NCBI GenBank assembly: GCA_012295275.1
Contig: CM022667.1
Span: forward strand, 3,704,501 to 3,768,500
From: Chrysomallon squamiferum
Taxonomy: Eukaryota > Mollusca > Gastropoda > Neomphalida > Peltospiridae
Direction of reading: 5' to 3'
DNA length: 64,000 nt
In this document: in pieces, positions 1 through 11,302 of the stretch
Numbering within the stretch: position 1 is the stretch's first letter
Layout: every line of letters starts with the position of its first letter
Program-made: the position numbers and the translations under genes
Notes under the pieces: model-generated
Database searches by the model: none
What the model saw: only the letters and a program-made list of their open reading frames with translations
Told to the model about the DNA's origin: nothing

Positions 1-69
1 TTTAGTAATTATAAATTATTATGAAAAAAATATTAATAAACACTAAATAAATTAATAAATTACATACAT

Positions 70-72
<3 letters not shown>

Positions 73-138
<66 letters not shown>
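73..138. repeat. (GA)n microsatellite
   Basis: Uninterrupted GA dinucleotide tract of about 33 units. Confidence 0.97.
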
Positions 139-141
<3 letters not shown>

Positions 142-908
142 AGGCTTTAAACTGTTAACGATTTTGTTTATAATTTTGTAGCATTAATGACCTAGTTGAT
201 TAATAATAGTGACACCAAGAAAAGAAAAATTTCCCCAACAACTGAAGGTCAAATAAGTAGGAAAATTCCCATTTCCAAAAATAATTTAACCTGAAACTTT
301 TACATATAATAATTATGACGAAATTTTAATTAAATATTAATAAATATTGGTATGAATTGTTAGTTCTAATTCAGTGTATTTATTTCATGAATTTTATAAT
401 ATCGATAATAAATCATTTTTATTTTCTTTGTGATATTGTTTACGAAAGGCTGGCAAAAAGAACAGCTGATTGCCAATATTCAGGATGAGGTACGTAATAA
501 CAGAATTAATATTTATTTTCTTCTAAACGACAAATGCTATTTCCATTGATTGTTTATAATATATACCTTCATAATACCCAAAAAGAGAAAAGGAAAGACA
601 ATATTCAAGCAATAATTTCAATCGTAATTCTCAACCAGATAAAAGTGCGAAGCATATATATTTACATATTACTCCGCTCAAAATTTACGGTTAATTTAAA
701 ACTGTTATATTTATCCAACGTACATGCATTCGTTGTCATTATTAATTATTTACCGTCAGTCCTCAAACTAAAATATTTGTTTCTGCCCACAGAAAAGTGT
801 CATTTATTTCGATTGATCTAGTACACTTTTGTCATTGACACGAACTAGAAATTTTAGCACCGGTGTTAACGTTTTTTGCGCACCATGTAATTACACATAA
901 GCAACCTC

Positions 909-970
<62 letters not shown>
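909..970. repeat. (AAT)n microsatellite
   Basis: Uninterrupted AAT trinucleotide tract of about 20 units. Confidence 0.96.
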
Positions 971-974
<4 letters not shown>

Positions 975-1077
975 TATTAATAATAATAAATGAAATAATT
1001 AAATGAGAAATCCGGGTGGGCGTACACAATTGCATGAATGCAAGCTGAACTGAAGCGTACAGTGACAAAACTGAATG

Positions 1078-1084
<7 letters not shown>

Positions 1085-1166
<82 letters not shown>
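1085..1166. repeat. (CT)n microsatellite
   Basis: Uninterrupted CT tract of about 41 units. Read on the minus strand it gives an artefactual Arg-Glu repeat open frame. Confidence 0.97.
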
Positions 1167-1170
<4 letters not shown>

Positions 1171-1299
1171 GTGAATACCAATTAGTGAATAATTAAGTTT
1201 ATTAAAAAAAAGAAAAAAAAAGAAAAGAAAATAACAACCAACAACAATTAATAATCAAAACGAAAATTATAAAACTATCACAGCGTTAAAGTTAATTAG

Positions 1300-1349
<50 letters not shown>
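1300..1349. repeat. (ATT)n microsatellite
   Basis: ATT trinucleotide tract of about 16 units. Confidence 0.95.
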
Positions 1350-1350
<1 letters not shown>

Positions 1351-2186
1351 CTGGATAAGAGAAGATTCAAGCTTTCAAGTCCCTTTTTTTTTTTTACCAA
1401 TTGACCAAATATATTTCTCCCGTCCGTTGTTTTGCGTTTGGAAAAACCCATTCTTAAACGGTGCAATCTACTTAAGTGAGCGTGGGGGTGCCAGCGTGCA
1501 AAAGCCAAAGGATTACTACAAAAGCTAATTTGGACGTGGGAACAGTAGATAAGAAAACGTTGCTGCTGTCGTTGAAAATCAGGTATGCATATGTATGCTG
1601 CTTAAACAATCCATTAATCGTACCTCTTTTTGCGGATTCGCTGATTTTTATTTTTGTTGCGAATTTTAATTCTTCAATTTCGAATGTCGCTTTATGCAGT
1701 GCTAATTGCAGACCATGATTGCGCATGAGATTCAGCTGCTGATGCCCCGTTTCTTACGAACTACATCGGAGCATTTAATTATTATTACGTGACAGTTTTC
1801 GTGTGTGTTTTTAATGTGTTTATTACAGATCATTTGAATATATTTTCAAAGTTAATATAAATATGTATTCTTCAGTTTAGATCCCAAATTTCGGTCAAAT
1901 CCGAAATTAAAATATTTTTTTTTTTTTTTTTAATGGAGCATTAATATTTTTCTTTTTCTTTTTATCACGATCTTTCAAACTACAGATGAAGTTACGAAAA
2001 AAATAAATTCATAAAATGTTTATTTATTTTTTTATTAGTCATTTTGTGAGTATTTTTATTATTATTATTATTATTATTATTTATTTTTATTTTTTATTTT
2101 ACATTTTTGTGAAAGTGTACTAATTTTTGAAAATAAAATAATCAATAAAAAAAATAAATAAAATAAATAAATAAAATAAATAAATA

Positions 2187-2226
<40 letters not shown>

Positions 2227-2351
2227 CATTTCCACTAGCTTTTTAAATATTTTTTCTCTCCCTGTCTTCTATAATACCAAAACAAAAAAATTGATTTTTT
2301 TTTTTTTTTTTTTTTTTATTCTTGAAGTATAATTATTGTTTCAGTTTTGTA

Positions 2352-2372
2352 ATGTCTCTAGAAGTACTGTGA
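2352..2372 (+). promoter_or_regulatory. Short upstream ORF before the HAD-CHDH start
   Basis: An ATG at 2352 is followed by five codons and TGA at 2370-2372, just 16 nt before the main ATG at 2389. It lies after a possible 3' splice site ending at about 2344, so it would be in the leader if that exon is real. It is the kind of element that can lower initiation downstream. Function is inferred from position only. Confidence 0.35.
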
Positions 2373-2388
2373 AAATTTAAGGTTCAAC

Positions 2389-5300
2389 ATGAGGCTTGTG
2401 TCAACTTTGTTAGGCAGGGCAGCACGTCTGTACAGAACAAATTGGTGGCTGCTGTCACGCAAGTCAGGTAAATTACCTTATCAGTTAATTAGCAAGTCAC
2501 AGGTAGCAATAAAACTACATCTTATGTCAGGGCGTACTGAATGAGCTATATTCTCACTTAAATAAAGCTAATCAAACAAGAAGTTTTTTAATAAGGATTT
2601 AGACAAAAGTAAAGCTGTTGTCTGAACCATAACGCAACCAAAATTCATGATTAGACTACAAAATATAGCAAGTTTTCTAAGGACAACACCATTTTTAGAG
2701 TTAAATGATTTGTAAAACATATCATAAATTATTTTTAAGTGCGTGTCAAGACTATTTTAATTTACAATTATCTGCTAAATATTTCATCCTTTTAATCGAT
2801 TTAAATTACATTTTTGTTACAGATTTTAAAAATTATAAATATATAAAATACACTACAGAATTTTTTTTTTAAAATGGAGTCACTTGTTAAATACAGTGGA
2901 CATTTACTAACAGCCGAAAATGAAAATGCTGATGTCAGCATGTGATCATAACTGTACCTTTGTCAGGTGACTGAACTAGGTCAGGTCAAACATAGGTCAC
3001 TGTCAGGTGTTTTAGTGCATACCTGTCTACCATTATAGTGATAATCATTATCCAGTGATTCTCCAATATTTTTTAATAATCTTTTTAATTATTACTTCTT
3101 TTTTTTTTGTTTCTTTTATTATTGTTTTTAAAATCTACAAGTAATATTTGCAGATTTATTTATTTTAATTTTTTTTTTTTTTTTTTTAATCTCAGAGTGT
3201 GTTAATAATACTGGTTTAAAAAAAAATATATAATAAAAAAATAAAAATCCCTGATATATATTTTTTTAAAAATAATTATATTTACAGCAAATTATATTAA
3301 ATGAACTTTATTTTCCAGTCCAGCAAAAATAAAAATGCAATATGCAGATGATGAATATAATTTGAAAAAAATGTATAAAAAAATAACATCTAATTAAATA
3401 ATCAATTGAATATTTATAATATAAAGATTGGCCAAAACAATTATTTGGGTTATTAGTTCTTATATATATATATATAAAAACTACTACTACTACTAATAAA
3501 ATAATTTAAAAACTGCAATAAAAAAGTTTGCATTTATATATAGAACTCCATATATGAATGTTTGTTTTTGTAAATTGTGTAAAAAAATAGAATTTGACAT
3601 TTTTTATTATTTTTTTTCCAGATCTGAAATTTATTTTCATTTTTTAAATTAACTTGATTTTCAGGTTTTCTGCATTATCAAGTGGCAGTCTGTAGCTCAT
3701 CAACTAACGCTGAGAAACCACGGCGACGCGAGTTGTTACTGGAAACAGTGAAAAGTGTTCAGATTGACAGTGATAAACGACAGGCTGAACTTGTCATATT
3801 CGACAAAGATGGGACACTTATCTGCTTCCACACAATGTGGGTTCCATGGACCCAACAAGTTGCCGCCAAGTAAATTAAAATATTTCTTTTTTTTTAACCT
3901 CAGTGGGGATTTTGTGGGAGAATTAATTTGGGTTTATTATTCCATTTTCATAATCTGTGAAGGCAGCATTGATCTGAAACATAATAATTTTTGCTAGTTA
4001 ATGTTCTACAAAACATTTAATTTAAACAGATTTCAATTCACTCAGTTCTGCTGTAATTGTGCTGTCATCATAATAAATTCCTTTATTCTTCAGTTAAAAC
4101 TTTTTTCATTGCTTTTATTTAAATCATAAATGAAAACCAGTATTTGAAAGACATTATTAATTATTTGTTTTAAAATGTTTATACTTTTTTTAAATCAGAA
4201 TTGCAGGAAAAAGTGGCTTGGACATTGAGGAGAAGATCTTTGAGACTCTTGGATTTTGCCAGGACACTAAACGGGTATTTCCAGGACTCCTTGCTGAATC
4301 AACCGGACCTCAGATCAAGGATGTTCTCACAGAGGTTCTTGTCGAAGAGGGAATGGAAAAAAGCCTGGCAAGAAAAACCATTGAGGAGAGTTGCAGCGAG
4401 GGAGACACGAGTCATCCAGACAAACTGAAAGCAATTTCTGACGTGAGAATGTTGTTCAGAATCCTCAAGGCAGAGAATATTAAAATAGCAATTTGCACTT
4501 CAGACAACAGAAAAGGAACGTTGGCTACTCTAGAAAAGCTTAAACTCTGCGAGTACATTGACTATATTGTGTGTGGGGACGATCCAAACACGCTTCCAAA
4601 ACCAGACCCTCACAATGCTTGGAAGATCTGTGGCGATCTTAATGTCGATCCACAACATGCTGCCATGGTTGGTGATACTCAAGCTGATGTTGGAATGGGA
4701 TATAATGCTAAACTGGGCTGGAGTATTGGTGTACTTAGTGGTATAGGCGACACTGAAGATCTGATGCCGGAAGCAGACCATGTTGTGAAGGATGTCAAGG
4801 ACATCCTGCCACTAATCCTTGCTGATGACAGATGGAAGGATTACTATGCATATTTCAAGGATGATCGTGTTTTAGTTGAACCGCTCCAGTTTGATGAGAA
4901 TGACTTGGTTGCCAAGGACAACAAACTGAAGAATGTATCAGCTGTTATTGTTGATTTGAATGGAACACTTCTGTGCATGCACCGCAGATACACAGACTGG
5001 ATGGAAAAACTTTGCACAAGGTAAGTTTGTGCTGAGATTGGTCATTATTATTTATTTATCTAGTAAAGTATATTCACAAAACTTTACCTGCAACATAACT
5101 GCAGCATGTGTAATGAAGAAAAATAATAATGGTAGTTTGAAAATGGACCTTTAATTTTGGTTAAATATTGGAAACATTATTTGATAAAATCATGGGCTGC
5201 CATTCATAAATATCACTTCTGTATTGTTTTAAAACTAATATAATTTTTTTTTTATTATATATATATTTTTTTATAGACTGGAAACCATGACAGGTCTGAA

Positions 5301-7716
5301 ACTGATACAAAAGGTTCACACAGTACTTGGTGCATGTCAAGACTCAAAAAAGATCAAGAGTGGTCTTATAGCAGAGGGTCGACAACACCAACTGAAGTCA
5401 GCTCTGGTGGAACTTCTCATATCAGAAGGAATGTTCTATGAGGAAGCCATCCTGGTCGTCAACCAAGCGTGGCAGGAATGTAACTCAATTCTCCAGGACT
5501 CACCGCTCGTGCTGGATAAAGATGTGAAGAAATTCTTCAAAACGCTGAAAAGAAGTGGAGTGAAAATTGCAGTCTGCACAGAGGACTTGAGAGAAAATGC
5601 TGTCAAAGGTCTTCTCCAGCTGGACGTCCTGAGGTATGTGGACATGATGGTTTGTGGCGATGACCCTCACAGCGAGCCAAAACCATCTGCTCACAACGCC
5701 TTGCTTATCTGTGACCAGCTTGGCGTGAAGCCCTCGGACACCATTGTCATAGGCGACACTGTCTCTGATCTTCACATGGGAGAACTGGCTCATGTGAAGG
5801 CAAAGTTTGGAGTTTTAACTGGAGTAGGATCTCAATCAGAACTCAAACCCTACGCTGATCATGTTGTCGCCACCATCAGTGACGTCCTTCCACATATTAT
5901 GCAGAATGACAACGATGTGAAACCAGCAGAAGACAAAGATACTGGACTGATGGGTAATAAAGTAGGTAGCTTAGGTGTGATAAATCGATCTTATTTTTAT
6001 CATAGTGTTAGAGCTTTCTCTACTTCCAGTAGATCAAACGTTAGAATTACTAATGATGTTCCAGTATATGACTATGTTATTGTGGGAGCTGGGTCTGCAG
6101 GCTGTGTTCTTGCAAACAGACTGAGCAAAGATCCCCAGAATAAAGTTCTGGTTTTAGAGGCAGGACCTGCAGATACGACTTGGAAAATAGACATGCCAGC
6201 TGCTCTAATGTACAACTTGTGTGATGATAAATATAACTGGTATTATCACACACAGCCTGAGAAAGGCATGAACAATCGGGTCATGTACTGGCCCAGGGGC
6301 AGAGTTTTGGGTGGGTCTTCATCTCTAAATGCAATGGTTTACATTCGAGGTCATGCTTTTGATTATGATCGCTGGGTGAAGGAGGGAGCTTTGGGTTGGT
6401 CTTATGCAGAAGTACTTCCTTACTTTAAAAAGTCACAAACTCATGAGCTGGGTCCAGATGAATATCAGGGAGGATCTGGACCTCTGCATGTTAGTAGGGG
6501 AAAAACAGGCAATCCCTTGTTCCAGGCATTTATTGATGCAGGAATGCAGGCAGGCTACCCTTTTACTGAGGATATGAATGGTTATCAGCAGGAAGGGGTG
6601 GGGTGGATGGACATGACCATCTACAAAGGCAAACGATGGAGTGCTTCCGATGCATACTTGAAACCAGTTCTGTATCGTACGAACCTGGAGGTTTTGACCA
6701 AAGCCTTCACCCAAAGACTGATCTTTGACAAAAACAGAGTTGTTGGTTTGAGGTTTGAACACAAGGATGAAGTAAAAGAGGTCAGAGCCAGTAAAGAAGT
6801 TATCCTCAGTGGTGGTGCTATCAATTCTCCACAGCTTCTGATGCTGTCTGGCATTGGTAATGCAGATGATTTGAAGGCTTTGGATATCACACCAGTAGCT
6901 CATCTTCCAGGAGTGGGCAGCAATCTGCAGGACCACCTTGAAGTATACATTCAGCAGGCTTGCACAAAACCTATCACTTTATATTCAGCTCAGTGGAAGT
7001 TCCCACACAACATGGTCAGGATTGGTCTTGAGTGGTTCCTTCATTCAACTGGCCCTGCAGCCTCTGCTCACTTAGAGGCTGGTGGCTTCATTCGGAGTCG
7101 AGCTGGAGTCCCTCATCCAGACATCCAGTGGCACTTCCTTCCATCGACTGTAAATGACCATGGCAGGAAACCAGGATCGTGTCACGCATTCCAAGTGCAT
7201 GTTGGGACAATGAGACCCACCAGCAGAGGCCATCTCAAGCTGAAATCTGCAAATCCTCACGAACACCCAACAATCGTTGCCAACTACCTTACTACAGAAG
7301 AGGATGTTGTTGACATGAGAGCGTGCGTCAGGCTGTCCAGAGAAATATTTGCACAGAAGGCATTTGATCCTTTCAGAGGGAAAGAGATAACCCCCGGGTC
7401 TGAAATAACCACTGATGCTCAGATTGATGACTTCATCCGCAGACGGTCAGATAGTGCCTACCATCCTTCCTGCACTTGTAAAATGGGTAGCCGCGACGAT
7501 CGCATGGCTGTTGTTGATGCACAGACGAAGGTCATTGGTGTTGAAGGGTTACGTGTAGTTGATGCCTCCATCATGCCCAGTGGTGTCAGTGGAAATCTAA
7601 ATGGACCGACCATCATGGTGGCTGAGAAGGCAGCCGACATCATTTTGGGAAATCCCCCATTGCCAAAATCCAGTGCTCCTGTTTATTCCCCAAAATCACT
7701 GGATACTCAGCGATAG
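2389..7716 (+). CDS. CHDH: Tandem HAD phosphatase domains fused to mitochondrial choline dehydrogenase
   Basis: Four coding exons join in frame: 2389-2467, 3665-3869, 4199-5020 and 5277-7716, giving 1181 residues. Residues 1-30 are basic and lack acidic residues, as in a mitochondrial presequence. HAD domain 1 has motif I DKDGT (Asp73/Asp75), Thr195, Lys229 and GDTQAD (Asp254/Asp258). HAD domain 2 has DLNGT (Asp347, with Asn349 where Asp is expected), Thr470, Lys504 and GDTVSD (Asp529/Asp533). The two share CGDDP, PKP and HNA blocks, so they are tandem duplicates. Residues 594-1181 are a full-length choline dehydrogenase of the GMC family, which oxidises choline to betaine aldehyde in mitochondria. 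It shows the FAD loop VGAGSAG (about 638-644), [36 protein letters not shown], catalytic His1098 in [10 protein letters not shown] and the GNLNGPT Asn. The 588-residue CHDH part equals the usual full enzyme length, presequence included. The substrate of the HAD part is unknown. The fusion is one open frame with no break; whether it is expressed as one protein is inferred. Confidence 0.88.
5950..6027 (+). other. Internal mitochondrial presequence-like segment at the HAD/CHDH junction
   Basis: Residues 594-619 start with Met and are rich in Arg, Ser and aromatic residues with no acidic residue. They contain VRAF followed by STSS (Arg614, Phe616, Ser617). This fits the R-3 processing pattern of mitochondrial presequences (Arg-x-Phe/Tyr, cut before Ser or Ala). 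It sits exactly where the presequence of a stand-alone CHDH would be, so it is probably a relic of, or still works as, a targeting and cleavage signal. Processing is inferred, not shown. Confidence 0.55.
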
Positions 7717-10108
7717 TTGAAATTTGTTTCAGTACACTGAAGCCTTGTTACAGCTAAATTCTGATATTGTTAAGATTTTTATTTTAAAATTTTGTTTTTT
7801 TGTTTTTGACTATTATTAATTTTTAATGATGAAATGAGTATTGCAAAGTGTCCTGTGCTGGATACAGGAACATTCTTGTCTCTGTTTAGACTGCATCACT
7901 GCACATTTTTAGAAATCGCAACGTTTTTCACTAGTTAACTTAGCAAAATTATTTTCCTTCACGTTTCACACATTTTTACATTGTTCTGTCATTTTTGTTT
8001 TTCTGTGTTGTAATCTTCATTTTTGATTTTATTCTTAAACATTTTATGAAACATGTGAATATTTCATGCAAAAATGATTGCCAATATTGGTCCAGTTTTT
8101 TTTTTTTAACTTTATAAACTGATTCGAAACTTCTACATTCACAAAAACAAGTTATAACTTATTTTGGTTATATAAATAATACATAGGTGAGACAACATTT
8201 TTTAAATGATTTATTAAAAGCAGCTTTCTTGGGACCAACAACTGTCAATTTGAATCTAACAGTAACAGAAATGCACCAATTTTTCCCAATAATGAAATCC
8301 TCGAATATAATTTTTTTATTAAAATAACAAATATTAATATAGATGGTTTTTTTTTATTTTTATATATACTTTTTTTTTTTTTTTTTTTTTTTTTTTGAAC
8401 TGAATACTAATGTAATCTGATTGTTATAACAGAGAGCATATCTGTAGTGATGAATAAAATAATAATAATAATAAAACATAACTAATAAAAGGACTGGATC
8501 TCTGTTACAATGAACTGGATTCTAAAAAATGGATAATACAGGTTACTTTGTGAATTACAATACTGATGAACAAATTACTTTTATATAGTTTGTTTATACA
8601 TAACGTTTTATTGGTTCATTTGTAGATGGTTGTTTTTATGTATATGGAAATATTGGGTTATAAAGACATAGATTATAGTATAGTGCTTGTAGTAGCAGAA
8701 CAGCAAATGAATGTATTGGTATAATAATAAACTCATAGATCACTCTAAGGTCATATTATATAGAAACATGCTTTAAAGCTTATACTTTATTATATTAGTG
8801 CTGTTTGCATTTTCTTAATGTAGATTATTGGAAGCTTGGTAATTATGTGTAAATTCATAAAATGCAAAATGTGAATTATGTAATAGAATGCAATAACTAT
8901 GTAGATTATTGTAGATTAGACAGTATTATAATTATACAGTATTAGGTGTTGTGTTTTGTAGATTAGGTAGTGCAATATATTTACAATTATAATGTATAAA
9001 TAAATAATCTGGATTATGGAAAAAGTTGAGAGGTGATTATTGCAGAAGAGGTCAAAAACTATTTTTATTATAAGTTAATATGATGCAAAAAGTGCTTTAA
9101 ACTTAACGTGCCACAGAATTCCTAAAATTTCATTAGAACTGATTCATGAAAATGAAAATGCTTTGATAATCATATTGTATTTGAATTTTTATTATATATC
9201 TATTTTGATAGTTTACATAACCATGTCATATAGGTAGAACTTTGTTAATTTGAATTTTTCTAGTCATCAGCTTGTTTTTACTTTTTTACACTTCTCTTCT
9301 GTTTAACTGCTAAATTATTAAAATGAAATGGAAATATAATACCTCATATAATCATATAGCTTCACATAATTTGATATTTACTCATTTTTAATTCTGTACT
9401 TTTATTTTAAATTTTTTATAATTCTACTTCCTGTACACATGTGTGTTTAATTTTTGTGCTTTTCTTTTTTGTTGTTGTTGTTGTTGTCTTTTTTTTTTTT
9501 TTTGTTTGTTTTGTTTTTTTTTTTCTTTTCTTCTTGTATACTAGTCTATCAGTATTAATATATATATATATATATCATTTATCTTTTTTGAATTCATTAC
9601 TACAATAATAGAAATTCATGTAATGTAAAAATGCAGCATTTGCTTTAATAATAATAAAAACATTGAACTAAATATGGTGTTTATTTGTTATCTATTTTCA
9701 TATTCTAACGCTGTTGTTTTCTTTTTACAGAAAGAAAATAACTAAAACGCAAAACAGTAAGTTGTCTAAGTAAACTTCAGTCCGACTGGGTTCTCAGCTA
9801 CGTTTTGTGTCCGATATGCTCTGTGTATTTGGACTCCCATTTACTGCTGTAACTAGGTGTTGTGGTTTTCTACTCCTGTGTAGTTGGTCTGTAGCAGAGG
9901 TTTTTACATCTGAGTAAGCCGTTTTTGAAAGTAAGGGTCAAATTTGTGATAACTATTATTATTTTCGGAAAAACATAGCCAGTATAATGTGTTCAAAGCA
10001 AAAATGAATCGATATACATTGTTTTGTTTTTCTTCAAAATATCTTTATTCAAGTTTCTAATTTTTATAACTTTTAATAATAAAGCAATAGTATTTAATTA
10101 TTTAAAGG

Positions 10109-10139
<31 letters not shown>

Positions 10140-10599
10140 TTAAATGAATAAGTTTCTATTGTAAAATATTTTTATAATTTATAAATTGATATTTTAATGC
10201 CCAGAACTCAGTATTTTCTGTTATTACTAATAGTTATAACTTAAATCATTGAATTTAAATTTAGACATATTTTCTTAACTTTATATTCACATATTTTATC
10301 ATTTTCTTTTTAAATTGAACATTTTTAAAGAAAAAGCTTTTTAGTGGATATCTTCTTTTTTATTAATAATAATATTATTATTCCTGTTTTGTATCATCTG
10401 CTACAGACCAGTCTATTCAGTTAACTTTGCATGTTTGTGTTTCAAACTAACCTTAAAAAACACAAAAACAACTTAGAAGTGTTAAGACATAATTTGGACC
10501 CTTAACGTTTGCTTAAATTTTGTGTCTGCATAAATAAAAATAAACAAGCCATATTTAATATTTTCAGCTACTCCTATTTCATAACATATTAGTTACAAG

Positions 10600-10605
<6 letters not shown>

Positions 10606-10643
<38 letters not shown>

Positions 10644-10644
10644 A

Positions 10645-10677
<33 letters not shown>
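10606..10677. repeat. Compound (GT)n-(GA)n microsatellite
   Basis: GT tract followed, after a short mixed bridge, by a GA tract. Confidence 0.95.
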
Positions 10678-11258
10678 CAGTGATTAAAAAACTAACTTTA
10701 CCTTCCATGCTTTGAAATCAGATTATTAACAAAAAATAAAAATAAAATATAATAACAATAAAATTAGTAACTCAAAAAAGGATTAAAAAGCTTATTTCAA
10801 TAACACATTTTTAACTGTTACGCAAAGCTGATAGAAAAAACCCATCAATTTAAAAAAATAATTGAGAAAATTTGATTTAAAATTCACAATTCATTTCTTA
10901 CATATATGAGGTCACAATTTTTCTTATAATATATGAACTGCATACACTGTAATTCTACTATTAAATAAAATAAAAAAATTTATTCATTATATTTCATAAA
11001 ATTAAATGCAAATTTGTAATTACTAGTGAAAGGGTTACTTACAAATCCACTTACTAATATCATGTTACAGAGGAACATTTTTATTTTATTTATTTATTTA
11101 TTATAACACATCTATACAGTTTGTTATTTAGATTGTTTTAAAATAATATCACAAAGAAGTAATAACAGTGGTAGAGAAGAAGAAAAAAAAAGGATTTATT
11201 CAAACATTCCTTTTACAGGAATTGAACCAACTTAATCCAGAAGTGCTGCTGATATTTA

Positions 11259-11302
11259 GAATTAAATGTATGAAGAAAAATTTCATTTCATACATTTAAT
11301 TC
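11259..11302. repeat. Perfect inverted repeat (16-bp arms)
   Basis: Arms at 11259-11274 and 11287-11302 are exact reverse complements separated by 12 nt. The left arm reads GAATTAAATGTATGAA. It could form a stem-loop or be a remnant of a small hairpin element. No coding role is seen. Confidence 0.8.

Larger units (their letters stand above)
1..2340. other. Upstream non-coding region of the HAD-CHDH gene
   Basis: No recognisable gene. The stretch is AT-rich and interrupted by a long GA tract, an AAT tract, a CT tract and an ATT tract. About 1430-1760 is visibly less AT-rich and holds short open frames on both strands (1476-1718 plus, 1472-1726 minus) that match no family I recognise. It could be a promoter or a 5' untranslated exon of the downstream gene, but nothing in the sequence proves that. 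Confidence 0.5.

Noticed and set aside
999-1181. Arg-Glu repeat protein on the minus strand
   Set aside because: It is the translation of a CT/GA microsatellite; the same happens at 62817-63266 and 27040-27522.
1472-1726. Minus-strand 84-residue frame with a GLQLALHK stretch, briefly like the end of a non-LTR reverse transcriptase
   Set aside because: The resemblance stops after eight residues, no upstream reverse transcriptase motifs are present and the plus strand is open over the same stretch.
9886-10410. 13-bp inverted repeat between about 9886-9898 and 10398-10410 (GGTCTGTAGCAG and its complement) as ends of a small transposon
   Set aside because: No target-site duplication or longer terminal repeat is visible, and a chance match over 500 bp is plausible.
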